NCBI RefSeq assembly: GCF_001679665.1
Contig: NZ_CP013244.1
Span: 434,001 to 498,000, forward strand
Direction of reading: 5' to 3'
Origin: Candidatus Viadribacter manganicus
GTDB lineage: Bacteria; Pseudomonadota; Alphaproteobacteria; Caulobacterales; Aquidulcibacteraceae
Length of the DNA: 64,000 nucleotides
This document shows, in pieces, positions 19,711 through 27,258 of this stretch. The position numbers were made by a program, and so were the translations under genes. The notes under the pieces were generated by a model. It was not told the DNA's origin and did not search any database. It saw nothing but the letters and a program-made list of their open reading frames with translations. Within the stretch, counting starts at the first letter, position 1; each line of letters opens with the position of its first letter.

Positions 19711-21155
19711 TGCGGCAAACCGGGCGCGGCGATCGGCGCGGCTTTTTCGGCAAGCTGTGTCGCCACCGGGAAAGCGACGTAGTCAGCGGCGTAGTATGCG
19801 CTTGGGCGAAGCGAGCCAGAAAGACCGGGGCCACCGAACGGCATCGCGCCAGAGGCGCCGGTGGTGGGGCGGTTCCAGTTGAGGATGCCAGCGCGCATTT
19901 CGTTTTTCACGCGCGCCCACAGCGCAGCGTCATCACTGATGAGACCGCCGGCGAGGCCAAAGCGTGTGGCGTTGGCCAGATCAAGCGCATGATCGAAATC
20001 GGGCGCGCGATAAACTTGCAGAACAGGGCCGAAGAGTTCTTCGTCCGGCGGCGTGAGGCCGGTGACATCTATGATGGCCGGATGAACGTAAGCGCCATCG
20101 CGCTTCACCGGCACCACCGACTTGGCGCCCATCGCGAGAAGGCCCTGTTCGAATTTCACGGCGCGCTCGGCGGAATGAGCGTTCACCAGCGGACCGAGGA
20201 AGGCTTCCGGCGTTTGCGTTGCGGGGCCGACGGCGATTTTGGGGGCCAATTCGGCGAGCGCGGCTAATATGGCGTCGCCGTCACCACCTTGCGGCACGAT
20301 GAGGCGCCGCGCGCACGAGCAACGTTGACCACTGGTGGCGAAGGCCGAATGCACGATGAGGTTGGCTGCAGCTTTTGCGTCAACGGGCGGCCAAACGATG
20401 AGCGGGTTGTTGCCACCGAGTTCGAGGGCGAGGATCACGTCCGGGCGACCGGCGAACTTCTTATGGATGAGTGCGCCGGTGTGGGCGGAGCCAGTGAAGA
20501 GCACGCCATTGAGGCCGTGCGAATCCAGCAATGCAGCGCCCGTTTCACGCGCGCCTTGAAGCAACGCCAGCACGCCAGCGGGTAGCCCCGCAGCGTCCCA
20601 AGCTTCGACCATCAAGGCCGCAACGCCAGGCGTCAGTTCGCTTGGCTTGAACAGAACGCAATTGCCAGCGAGTAGCGCGGGCACGATGTGGCCGTTCGGC
20701 AAATGGCCGGGAAAGTTGAACGGCCCGAACACGGCGAGCACGCCGTGCGCGTGGTGCGAAAGCGTCATCGCGCCGAACGCGGCCTTCTCCTCGCGTTGGC
20801 CCGCACGTTCAGCTTGGGCGCGGATCGAAATCTCGATCTTGCCAATCATCGCTTGGACTTCGCCCTTAGCGTCCCAAGCGACCTTGCCCATTTCGCGGCT
20901 AATCGTACGGGCGATCTCGTCGCCGCGCTTTTCGATCTGTTTGGCGAACGCGCGCACGATCGCGATGCGTTCATCGACAGGACGGCGCGACCACGCGGGG
21001 AACGCCAAACGCGCCGCTGCCATCGCTTCAGCGACATCGTCCTCGCTGGCGGCGTGACCTTCCCAGACCTTGTCGCCGGTCGCGGGATCGTAGGAGGCGA
21101 AGGCTTCGCCGTGACCCTTGTGCCAAGCACCGCCGATATAGAGTTCAGTTCGCAT
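19707..21155 (-). CDS. astD: Succinylglutamate-semialdehyde dehydrogenase
   Basis: Oxidises N-succinylglutamate 5-semialdehyde to N-succinylglutamate with NAD+. The 482-residue aldehyde dehydrogenase contains G-P-F-N-F-P-G-H-L-P-N-G-H typical of AstD, the NAD loop F-T-G-S-A-H-T-G, the general base in L-E-L-G-G-N-N-P and the nucleophilic cysteine in S-G-Q-R-C-S-C. I start it at the ATG at 21155 (M-R-T-E-L-Y-I-G-G); an open frame continues upstream into astA but adds non-homologous sequence. The start overlaps the astA 3' end by 11 bp. Confidence 0.96.
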   Translation of the reverse strand: MRTELYIGGAWHKGHGEAFASYDPATGDKVWEGHAASEDDVAEAMAAARLAFPAWSRRPVDERIAIVRAFAKQIEKRGDEIARTISREMGKVAWDAKGEVQAMIGKIEISIRAQAERAGQREEKAAFGAMTLSHHAHGVLAVFGPFNFPGHLPNGHIVPALLAGNCVLFKPSELTPGVAALMVEAWDAAGLPAGVLALLQGARETGAALLDSHGLNGVLFTGSAHTGALIHKKFAGRPDVILALELGGNNPLIVWPPVDAKAAANLIVHSAFATSGQRCSCARRLIVPQGGDGDAILAALAELAPKIAVGPATQTPEAFLGPLVNAHSAERAVKFEQGLLAMGAKSVVPVKRDGAYVHPAIIDVTGLTPPDEELFGPVLQVYRAPDFDHALDLANATRFGLAGGLISDDAALWARVKNEMRAGILNWNRPTTGASGAMPFGGPGLSGSLRPSAYYAADYVAFPVATQLAEKAAPIAAPGLPQ

Positions 21156-22179
21156 TGTCGGTCCAAACCAGGATGTCTGCGCCGGCTTCAAGCTTGAGTG
21201 CGCGAAGCACGGAGGGGTCCACGCGCGCGACGTCGCCCGACACCACGGCGTGCGCCGACACGCAGCGATAATTTTGGATGTTCGCCACCGCAATCAAGGC
21301 CCGCTTGGCGCCTGCGAGCTGGGCGGCCGGTTCGATTTTGAGACGCTTGGACTCGCGCAAGGTGCGGATCTGATCGCGCGGGACGCTCATCAATGGTCCG
21401 CCGTCGAAGATGTCGACGACATTGGAGAAGGTGAAGCCTTCCCATTCGAGCAGGCGTTGCGCGCCCTCGCCGTCCTTGTGACACTTGCCGACGACGTCAC
21501 GCGCCTCTTGCGGCAGCAGGTCTACGTAGATTGGATGCTGCGGCATGAGATCGAGGATGAATTGGTTGTCGGTGATGGCGCTCAGCTTATCGGCTTCTGC
21601 GAAGTCCATTTTGAAGAAGTGGCGGCCCACTGCTTCCCAGAACGGCGAGATGCCATCGGGCGAAACGACGCCGCGGAGCTCAGAGACTACTTGCGGCCGG
21701 AAACGCTCCGGCGCCGTCGCCATCAGCATGTAGCGGTTCTGCGCAAGCGCGCGGCCGATGCCGGCGGCGCGGTGCTCTGGGCGCACGAAAAGCGAGCCGA
21801 CTTCGCTGCAGCCGGTGAAATCATTGACGCCGATAAGCACGCGCATATCGAAGCGGCGATTGACGGCAACCGACGACTGCGCCTCGGTGAACATGCGGAA
21901 ATTGAAGAATGGCGGCGTCTCACCGATGGTGGACTTCACACCGCAGCATCCTGCCAGCGCGCCCGTTTCGATGTGTTCGAGCGCCATGAAATAACGCTCG
22001 GCGCCGGCGGTGGTGGTCCACGAAGCGAAGCTTTCTTGCGAGAGCGCGAGCTTTGCCGCCATCGCTTTGTCGTCGAGCATCAGGCTTGTGAAGCCTGCGC
22101 CGGCGATCTCGCGCAATTTCTTGAAGTCTTCGAGATCGGCGGGGCCGGCCGCGCGAATGACGTACGCTGGAGCACTCAC
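21145..22179 (-). CDS. astA: Arginine N-succinyltransferase
   Basis: First enzyme of the AST pathway: transfers succinyl from succinyl-CoA to the alpha-amino group of arginine. 344 residues, the normal length of the AstA family, with the opening V-I-R-A-A-G-P-A-D-L, T-G-C-S-E-V-G-S-L-F-V-R-P-E-H-R in the acyl-CoA-binding GNAT-like core, and the later F-D-G-G-P-L-M-S-V-P. It overlaps the upstream M20 hydrolase by four bases and the downstream astD by 11, so the four genes form one transcript. Confidence 0.96.
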   Translation of the reverse strand: MSAPAYVIRAAGPADLEDFKKLREIAGAGFTSLMLDDKAMAAKLALSQESFASWTTTAGAERYFMALEHIETGALAGCCGVKSTIGETPPFFNFRMFTEAQSSVAVNRRFDMRVLIGVNDFTGCSEVGSLFVRPEHRAAGIGRALAQNRYMLMATAPERFRPQVVSELRGVVSPDGISPFWEAVGRHFFKMDFAEADKLSAITDNQFILDLMPQHPIYVDLLPQEARDVVGKCHKDGEGAQRLLEWEGFTFSNVVDIFDGGPLMSVPRDQIRTLRESKRLKIEPAAQLAGAKRALIAVANIQNYRCVSAHAVVSGDVARVDPSVLRALKLEAGADILVWTDNAN

Positions 22180-23441
22180 GAGCGCAGGCTCCGCACGTCA
22201 AATAGGCCGCGATCGAGACCGGCGAGAAGCAGGAACGAAAGCTTTGCGCGTTCGGCGAAGCTTGAGATCAAGGCGAACTCCTGGTCGCTGTGGAGACCGC
22301 CGCCGCAGGGGCCGAGCGTGTCGATGTTGGGGCACCCGGCCGCTGCGAGGTTATTGCCCTCGCAGACGCCGCCTGAGGGTTGGAATTTGAGATCGAGGCC
22401 GAGTGCGGCGCCGGCTTGGCGCGTCCACGACACGAGCGTGCGCTGCTGATCATTCAACGGCTTGGGCGGACGCGTGAAGCCACCGTGCAGATGCGCTTCG
22501 ATGCCATCGTGAGCGCCGACATCGCGGGCGATGCGAGCGACTTCGGCTTCAGCCCAGACCGCGGCTTCAGCGTCGGGTACACGCACGTTGAAGCGCAGCA
22601 CCGCACGCTCGGGCACCACATTGACGGCGCTGCCGCCATCGATGGCGCCAACGTTGAACGTCACGCCGTCACGCTTGCCATTGAGCTTGTTGAGCGCGAG
22701 CGCCGCTTCGGCTGCCGCGAGCACGGCGCTGCGGCCATCGTTGAATGCGCGACCTACATGCGCGGCGCGGCCTTTAACGGCGAGATGGAAATTGGCGGAG
22801 CCTTTGCGGGCGTCAACAAGCGCGCCGTCGGCCATGGCCGGTTCGTAGGTCAGGCCGACATGCGCGCGTGCGCCAAGTTCGGCCAGGAGCGGCGCGCTGC
22901 CCATCGAGCCGATCTCCTCGTCAGGGCTGAGCAGCACTTCGTAACCAATGCGCTTGTCGCCTGGCAGCGCCTCAAACGCCTTGAGCGCGGCGAACATGAC
23001 GTTGATGCCGCCTTTCATGTCGGCAACGCCCGGACCGCGCAGAACCTCGCCCTCACGCCATGGCGTCTGAAATGCGTGCGCGGCCGGGAAGACAGTGTCG
23101 TAATGCCCGGTGAGCGCAACTTGGATCGGCGCATCTGGACGAACGCGAACACGGATGGAAGCGCCATGGTGAACGTCAATGACCTCGCCGTCGGGACGCA
23201 CCCGCTTCGACGGCGTGAGATCGACAACCTCTGGCGGCGCGGGAAGCTCAGACACTGTGTCGAGTAGCGTCACGCGCATGGCGGCAAGGCCAGGCAATTC
23301 GAACGAGCCGGAATTGATCGCCGACCAGCTTTCGGTGCGTGCGACAAGGCTCTCGCGCTCGCCATCGAGACGCTCAAGCAGGGCCTCGACATCGGCGCCC
23401 CATGCGGAACGCGATGCGGCGGCTAAACTCTCTGCGGACAT
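22176..23441 (-). CDS. M20 family metallo-hydrolase in the ast operon (candidate succinylglutamate desuccinylase)
   Basis: About 421 residues of the M20/ArgE/carboxypeptidase G2 family. Zinc ligands and catalytic residues are visible: H-Y-D-T-V-F, G-V-A-D-M-K-G-G, D-E-E-I-G-S, T-Y-E-P-A and the C-terminal G-G-G-L-H-S-D. The internal dimerisation domain carries R-A-A-H-V-G-R. It heads the ast operon and overlaps astA by four bases. No astE (M14-type desuccinylase) or astC is in the window, so this enzyme may release succinate from succinylglutamate; that is inferred from position, and glutamate carboxypeptidase or acetylornithine deacetylase activity remains possible. The start at 23441 avoids a poorly conserved extension. 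Confidence 0.9.
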   Translation of the reverse strand: MSAESLAAASRSAWGADVEALLERLDGERESLVARTESWSAINSGSFELPGLAAMRVTLLDTVSELPAPPEVVDLTPSKRVRPDGEVIDVHHGASIRVRVRPDAPIQVALTGHYDTVFPAAHAFQTPWREGEVLRGPGVADMKGGINVMFAALKAFEALPGDKRIGYEVLLSPDEEIGSMGSAPLLAELGARAHVGLTYEPAMADGALVDARKGSANFHLAVKGRAAHVGRAFNDGRSAVLAAAEAALALNKLNGKRDGVTFNVGAIDGGSAVNVVPERAVLRFNVRVPDAEAAVWAEAEVARIARDVGAHDGIEAHLHGGFTRPPKPLNDQQRTLVSWTRQAGAALGLDLKFQPSGGVCEGNNLAAAGCPNIDTLGPCGGGLHSDQEFALISSFAERAKLSFLLLAGLDRGLFDVRSLRS

Positions 23442-23512
23442 GAGGCCGGGGTACCCGAGGGGCGCCCTGAGGTCCACCCCGCTCGCCATCGGAAAGCAAA
23501 CCACGAAGGCGA

Positions 23513-23537
23513 CGGGCCCGGCTTTTGGCCGGGCCCG
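23513..23537 (-). terminator. Terminator hairpin downstream of the first OmpA paralogue
   Basis: A perfect ten-base stem, CGGGCCCGGC with GCCGGGCCCG, around a five-base loop. It lies 33 bases past the stop codon of the 23570-24646 gene. The U-tract is weak on the minus strand (TCGCCTT) and somewhat better on the plus strand. An identical stem follows the second paralogue. Confidence 0.7.
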
Positions 23538-23569
23538 CGCTTAGTTTTCTTGGCTCTATCGAGCAGCGA

Positions 23570-24646
23570 TTAGCGGAAGCTGATCGTCACCGCGGTGCGG
23601 CGGTTCAGAGGCTCACGCACGCCGTCGCGCGTTGCACGGGCAAGATCGCTCTCGCCGCGGGCTTGGCTTTGGATCGAGCCGGCGGCGATGCCACGCGCCA
23701 CGAGGGCGTCGCGGACCACCGAAGCGCGACGCTCCGACAGGCCTTGGTTGTAGGTCGGTGAACCCGACGTATCGGTGTGGCCAACGACGACAACGCCGCC
23801 AACGTTGCACTGACGTGCGCGGTTGACTGCTGCATCGATGGTTTCCAGCGCCGCTTGGTTGAGGTTCGAGCGATCCCACTCGAAATACACAACGAATTCC
23901 GACGTCGGGCACGCGACCGGCTGTTGAACAGGCGGTTGCACCGGCGGCTGAACCACTGGCGGTTGAACAACAGGCGGAGCGGCGGGGGCAGCGAATTGAT
24001 AACGCAGACCAACCGTCAGAGCTTGATGCTCGTAATCAGACTCAGTCGTGAACGGGCTCGCGCCGTGCGTGACGTCAGCTTCGGCGCTGTCAGCGACGAA
24101 GTAGCGATATCCGACGTCGAGGTCCCATTGCTCGCCTAGGCCGACCGCGAAGCCGACGAGGCCTTGATAGGCCAGGACGGTGTCTTCACCATCAACGCTG
24201 AAGGTCGGCGGCGGGACGTGGTCGTTCGCACCTTGATTGATGCGCGCGGCGCCAACACCGATCCCGATGTATGGCTCAAGGGCGCCACCACGGTTGAAAT
24301 CATAGAATAGGTTGGCCATTGCCGACCAAGCATGAACGTCGCCACCGGCGTCGATCGCACCAGTCGGTTCAATTTGGTTGAAGCGGTGACCGAGTTCACC
24401 TTCCAAACGGAAGCCGTTTGAGAAGGCGTAGCCGAGACCTAGGTGCTGCGACCAATCGTGCTCAAGCACAGAGTCGCCCCAATTGTAGGCGCCAGTGTCG
24501 GTGCCGAGATCAATCTCACCATCGAACGACCAACCCACGTCACCACGGCCATACCAACCTTCTGTGGCGTTCGCGACACCGGTCCCGCCCGCCGCCAACA
24601 ACGCCGCCAGCGCCAACGCGCGCTTCAATTTTGAACTCATCTTCAT
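23570..24646 (-). CDS. OmpA family outer membrane beta-barrel protein, copy 1
   Basis: 358 residues: a cleavable signal peptide (K-L-K-R-A-L-A-L-A-A-L-L-A-A-G, cleavage probably after V-A-N-A), an eight-stranded barrel with W-Y-G-R-G-D-V-G-W and R-L-E-G-E-L-G-H-R-F, a proline/valine linker (P-P-V-V-Q repeats, about 230-250), and a periplasmic OmpA domain. The peptidoglycan-binding motif G-H-T-D-T-S-G-S appears, then N-Q-G-L-S-E-R-R-A. It anchors the outer membrane to the cell wall and may form a small pore. Nearly identical to the next gene in its C-terminal half. Single-gene transcript by the terminator. Confidence 0.94.
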   Translation of the reverse strand: MKMSSKLKRALALAALLAAGGTGVANATEGWYGRGDVGWSFDGEIDLGTDTGAYNWGDSVLEHDWSQHLGLGYAFSNGFRLEGELGHRFNQIEPTGAIDAGGDVHAWSAMANLFYDFNRGGALEPYIGIGVGAARINQGANDHVPPPTFSVDGEDTVLAYQGLVGFAVGLGEQWDLDVGYRYFVADSAEADVTHGASPFTTESDYEHQALTVGLRYQFAAPAAPPVVQPPVVQPPVQPPVQQPVACPTSEFVVYFEWDRSNLNQAALETIDAAVNRARQCNVGGVVVVGHTDTSGSPTYNQGLSERRASVVRDALVARGIAAGSIQSQARGESDLARATRDGVREPLNRRTAVTISFR

Positions 24647-24772
24647 CCCCTAAGTGAACTTACCCCACGACCCGCGTCCGCTGGATCGCCTTGCCCCAGC
24701 ACCCTACCCGTGTTTCGCGCCTGGCGATAACCACTTTTTCGCCGCAACCGGCTCAAACCCGCCCAAAAGCAA

Positions 24773-24797
24773 CGGGCCCGGCTTTTGGCCGGGCCCG
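24773..24797 (-). terminator. Terminator hairpin downstream of the second OmpA paralogue
   Basis: The same ten-base stem and loop as at 23513-23537, followed on the minus strand by TTGCTTTTGG. It sits 30 bases past the stop of the 24827-25909 gene. Its identity with the other hairpin shows that the terminator was duplicated with the gene. Confidence 0.75.
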
Positions 24798-24826
24798 CGC
24801 TCAGTTTTAGCTCTATCGAGCAGCGA

Positions 24827-25909
24827 TTAGCGGAAGCTGATCGTCACCGCGGTGCGGCGGTTCAGAGGCTCACGCACGCCGTCGCGCGTTGCACGGGCAA
24901 GATCGCTCTCGCCGCGGGCTTGCGCTTGGACCGAGCCGGCGGCGATGCCACGCGCCACGAGGGCGTCGCGGACCACCGAAGCGCGACGCTCCGACAGGCC
25001 TTGGTTGTAGGTCGGTGAACCCGACGTATCGGTGTGGCCAACGACGACAACGCCGCCAACGTTGCACTGACGTGCGCGGTTGACTGCTGCATCGATGGTT
25101 TCCAACGCCGCTTGGTTGAGGTTCGAGCGATCCCACTCGAAGTACACAACGAATTCCGACGTCGGGCACGCAGCAGCCACTGGTGGCGGCGGCGGCGGCG
25201 GCGGCGGAGCCGGTGGCGGCGGCGGCGGCGGCGGCGGAGCCGGCGCTGCGAATTGGTAACGGAGACCAACGGTCAGAGCTTGGTGCTCGTAGTCAGCGTC
25301 CGTCGTGTACGGCGTCACAACAGTCGACGACCCAATGGTGGTGTCGCTGCCATCGCCTTCAGCACCTTCGGCGATGAAGTAACGATAGCCGATATCGAGA
25401 TCCCATTGCTCGCCCAGGCCGACCGCAAAGCCGATAAGACCTTGGTAGGCCAGAACGGTGTCTTCGCCTTCAGCGTAGTTGAGCGACGAGTGATCGTTGA
25501 CGTTGTAGTTCAAGCGCGCGGCGCCAACACCGACGCCGATATAAGGCTCGAGTTTGCCACCACGGTTGAAGTCATAGAACAGATTGGCCATCGCCGACCA
25601 CGCGTGGACGTCGCCACCCGCGTCGATCGTGTCAGTCGGTTCAATTTGGTTGAAGCGGTGACCGAGTTCGCCTTCCAAACGGAAACCGTTCGAGAAAGCA
25701 TAGCCCATGCCGAGGTGCTGCGACCAATCGTGCTCGAGCACCGAATCGCCGAACTCGTAATTGGCGTAGTCGTCGTTGACATCGATCTCGCCATCGAATG
25801 ACCAGCCGATATCGCCACGGCCATACCAGCCTTCAGTAGCGTTGGCGACGCCAGCGGCGCCTGCCATCAATGCCGCAAGCGCGACAGTCTTGGTGATGCG
25901 CGATTTCAT
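24827..25909 (-). CDS. OmpA family outer membrane beta-barrel protein, copy 2
   Basis: 360 residues with the same architecture as the gene at 23570-24646: signal peptide ending V-A-N-A, barrel starting T-E-G-W-Y-G-R-G-D, then a C-terminal OmpA domain (G-H-T-D-T-S-G-S). Differences are in the barrel loops (for example around residues 40-50, 130 and 190-210) and in the linker, which is almost pure proline here. I choose the ATG at 25909, directly before a typical signal peptide; the longer open frame upstream is not protein-like. Its 5' region is the 540-bp gap shared with the divergent membrane-anchored protein. Confidence 0.94.
   Translation of the reverse strand: MKSRITKTVALAALMAGAAGVANATEGWYGRGDIGWSFDGEIDVNDDYANYEFGDSVLEHDWSQHLGMGYAFSNGFRLEGELGHRFNQIEPTDTIDAGGDVHAWSAMANLFYDFNRGGKLEPYIGVGVGAARLNYNVNDHSSLNYAEGEDTVLAYQGLIGFAVGLGEQWDLDIGYRYFIAEGAEGDGSDTTIGSSTVVTPYTTDADYEHQALTVGLRYQFAAPAPPPPPPPPPAPPPPPPPPPVAAACPTSEFVVYFEWDRSNLNQAALETIDAAVNRARQCNVGGVVVVGHTDTSGSPTYNQGLSERRASVVRDALVARGIAAGSVQAQARGESDLARATRDGVREPLNRRTAVTISFR
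25182..25242 (-). repeat. GCC/GGC triplet tract encoding the polyproline linker
   Basis: Two runs of seven or eight GGC triplets (plus-strand view) separated by GGAGCCGGT. On the coding strand they give consecutive prolines interrupted by alanine. Such tracts change length by slippage; the paralogous gene has a different linker here. Confidence 0.85.
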
Positions 25910-26449
25910 TTTCACCCCTCTCAAAGGATCCCCTGCGCTCGCAACGCAGACTTCGCGCAGTGCGCGCTTTGCGACCCGGTGCGGAAGCCCTCCAACTTGG
26001 CGTTGACGCCCAGTTTTCAGTCCCCCGTCCGCGGACGTTAATACTGGTTCTGGCGCCCCGGTAAACGGAAGTCCATCCGGCAGAGGGCCTCCGGGGAATT
26101 TTTCTGATGGTGCGTTGATTTTGTGCCGCTCATTGCGCTGCGGCAACAAAACTTGGGGATTTCCCCAAAGAAATGGGGCCGCGCCCCTCCCGACGCGGCC
26201 CCGTCCCCTCACGCCCCTGCGCGTGTCCTCAAAGGTCTCCGAAGACCCGAGAACATTCCCCCGCCAAAAACTCGAGGAGGCTGGGAGCATTGTTCAGCGA
26301 GAGACTTTCGGCCAGCGCCATCGGCGCCTTTCAGAGCCATTTCCGCCCCTTTGTGGCCTGCTCGTCACAGGGGTGTGACCGGTGAGGAGCCGGAACCTCC
26401 ACCCAGACCCCGAGTTGGCTTCCAGAACACCCCTCGGAGGAGCCAAATA
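25910..26449. other. Long divergent intergenic region
   Basis: 540 bases between the second OmpA gene and the divergent small membrane protein. Translations on both strands are not protein-like. It must carry the promoters and leaders of both genes. The only ordered element I see is the inverted repeat at 26364-26379. A small RNA could be hidden here but nothing in the sequence proves it. Confidence 0.5.
26364..26379. promoter_or_regulatory. Inverted repeat, possible operator
   Basis: GTCACA-GGGG-TGTGAC, six bases per arm and perfect, 70 bases upstream of the ATG at 26450. The half-sites resemble CRP/FNR-type half-sites but point the opposite way (TCACA first), so the regulator is unknown. 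Confidence 0.3.
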
Positions 26450-26761
26450 ATGCCGGAAATCAAAGACAGAGACCCCTATGCCCCGCCGCCGATGCATCAT
26501 GACCGCAGCGGTGCGGTACTTAGAGTGACGCTGCTCGCTGCCATGCTTGGCGCTGCGGGTCTTGGCTATGCGTGGATGTCATCGCAGCCGCGAACCGCGC
26601 TCGTTCCGCAGGCAACTCAAGACCAGCAGGTGGCGGACGCCGGCTATCGAATGTCCCCTGAAGGTCCAGTTGAAGGTCCAGTCGCTTCACCAGAACAGAC
26701 GCCAGCCGCGAACTCTGGACTTGCGACGCCAACGGACCAGACGCCAACTGGGCAAGATTAG
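26450..26761 (+). CDS. Small membrane-anchored protein
   Basis: 103 residues: a short hydrophilic head (about 25 residues, rich in Asp, Pro and His), one transmembrane helix (about 26-44, L-L-A-A-M-L-G-A-A-G-L-G-Y-A-W) and an extracytoplasmic tail rich in Pro, Thr and Gln that is probably disordered. The tail contains P-E-G-P-V-E-G-P-V. The ATG at 26450 has a good CGGAGGAG site; the frame is open far upstream but without coding character. I recognise no family. Possibly an envelope factor, given the OmpA genes beside it. Confidence 0.7.
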   Translation: MPEIKDRDPYAPPPMHHDRSGAVLRVTLLAAMLGAAGLGYAWMSSQPRTALVPQATQDQQVADAGYRMSPEGPVEGPVASPEQTPAANSGLATPTDQTPTGQD

Positions 26762-26877
26762 TTACCGCGAGCGGTTCGACCTCCCTGATCATGAGGTTCG
26801 AAGCCTACCCCAGCAGGGACCGGCCTCACTTTCGTGCAGCATCGCCGCTCCTTGGGTCGGCATGCTAGCACTGCACG

Positions 26878-27258
26878 ATGCTCTCGGCCCCTCTTTCCCT
26901 CGGCGAACTGATCGATCGGCTGACAATCCTTGAGATCAAGGCTCGGCGCATTGCGTCACCGACGAAGCGCGCGAAAGTGCGGCGCGAGTTAGAGGGCTTG
27001 CGAAAAATAGCGTCGCCTTACGAGACCATGGCGGCGCTCATTGTGCTGAAGCGGCGGTTGCGAGCGGTGAACTCGGTGCTGTGGTCGCTTGAAGAAGCGT
27101 CGCGCCAGCGCCTTCGGCGCGCACCTAATGCACCGGGCAAGGCCGCAGCGTTGCTGACACGCATCGCGCGCGGCAATGACTTGAGGCATCGGATCAAACA
27201 ACGCATTAGCCGCTTGGCCAAGGGCGGCCTAGTTGAGCAAAAATCCTACTATTCCTGA
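26878..27258 (+). CDS. DUF6165 family protein
   Basis: 126 residues, mostly helical and basic, with the DUF6165 opening L-S-L-G-E-L-I-D-R-L-T-I-L-E-I-K and later V-R-R-E-L-E-G-L. The family has no established biochemical role but is commonly found with TPR/glycosyltransferase genes, as here, where it overlaps the TPR gene by ten bases tail to tail. No membrane segment. A role in glycan or envelope assembly is inference from that association. Confidence 0.75.
   Translation: MLSAPLSLGELIDRLTILEIKARRIASPTKRAKVRRELEGLRKIASPYETMAALIVLKRRLRAVNSVLWSLEEASRQRLRRAPNAPGKAAALLTRIARGNDLRHRIKQRISRLAKGGLVEQKSYYS

Noticed and set aside
26123..26449. A 109-codon N-terminal extension for the small membrane protein at 26450
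   Set aside because: It is Pro/Arg-rich and has no homologous look. The ATG at 26450 has a good ribosome binding site.
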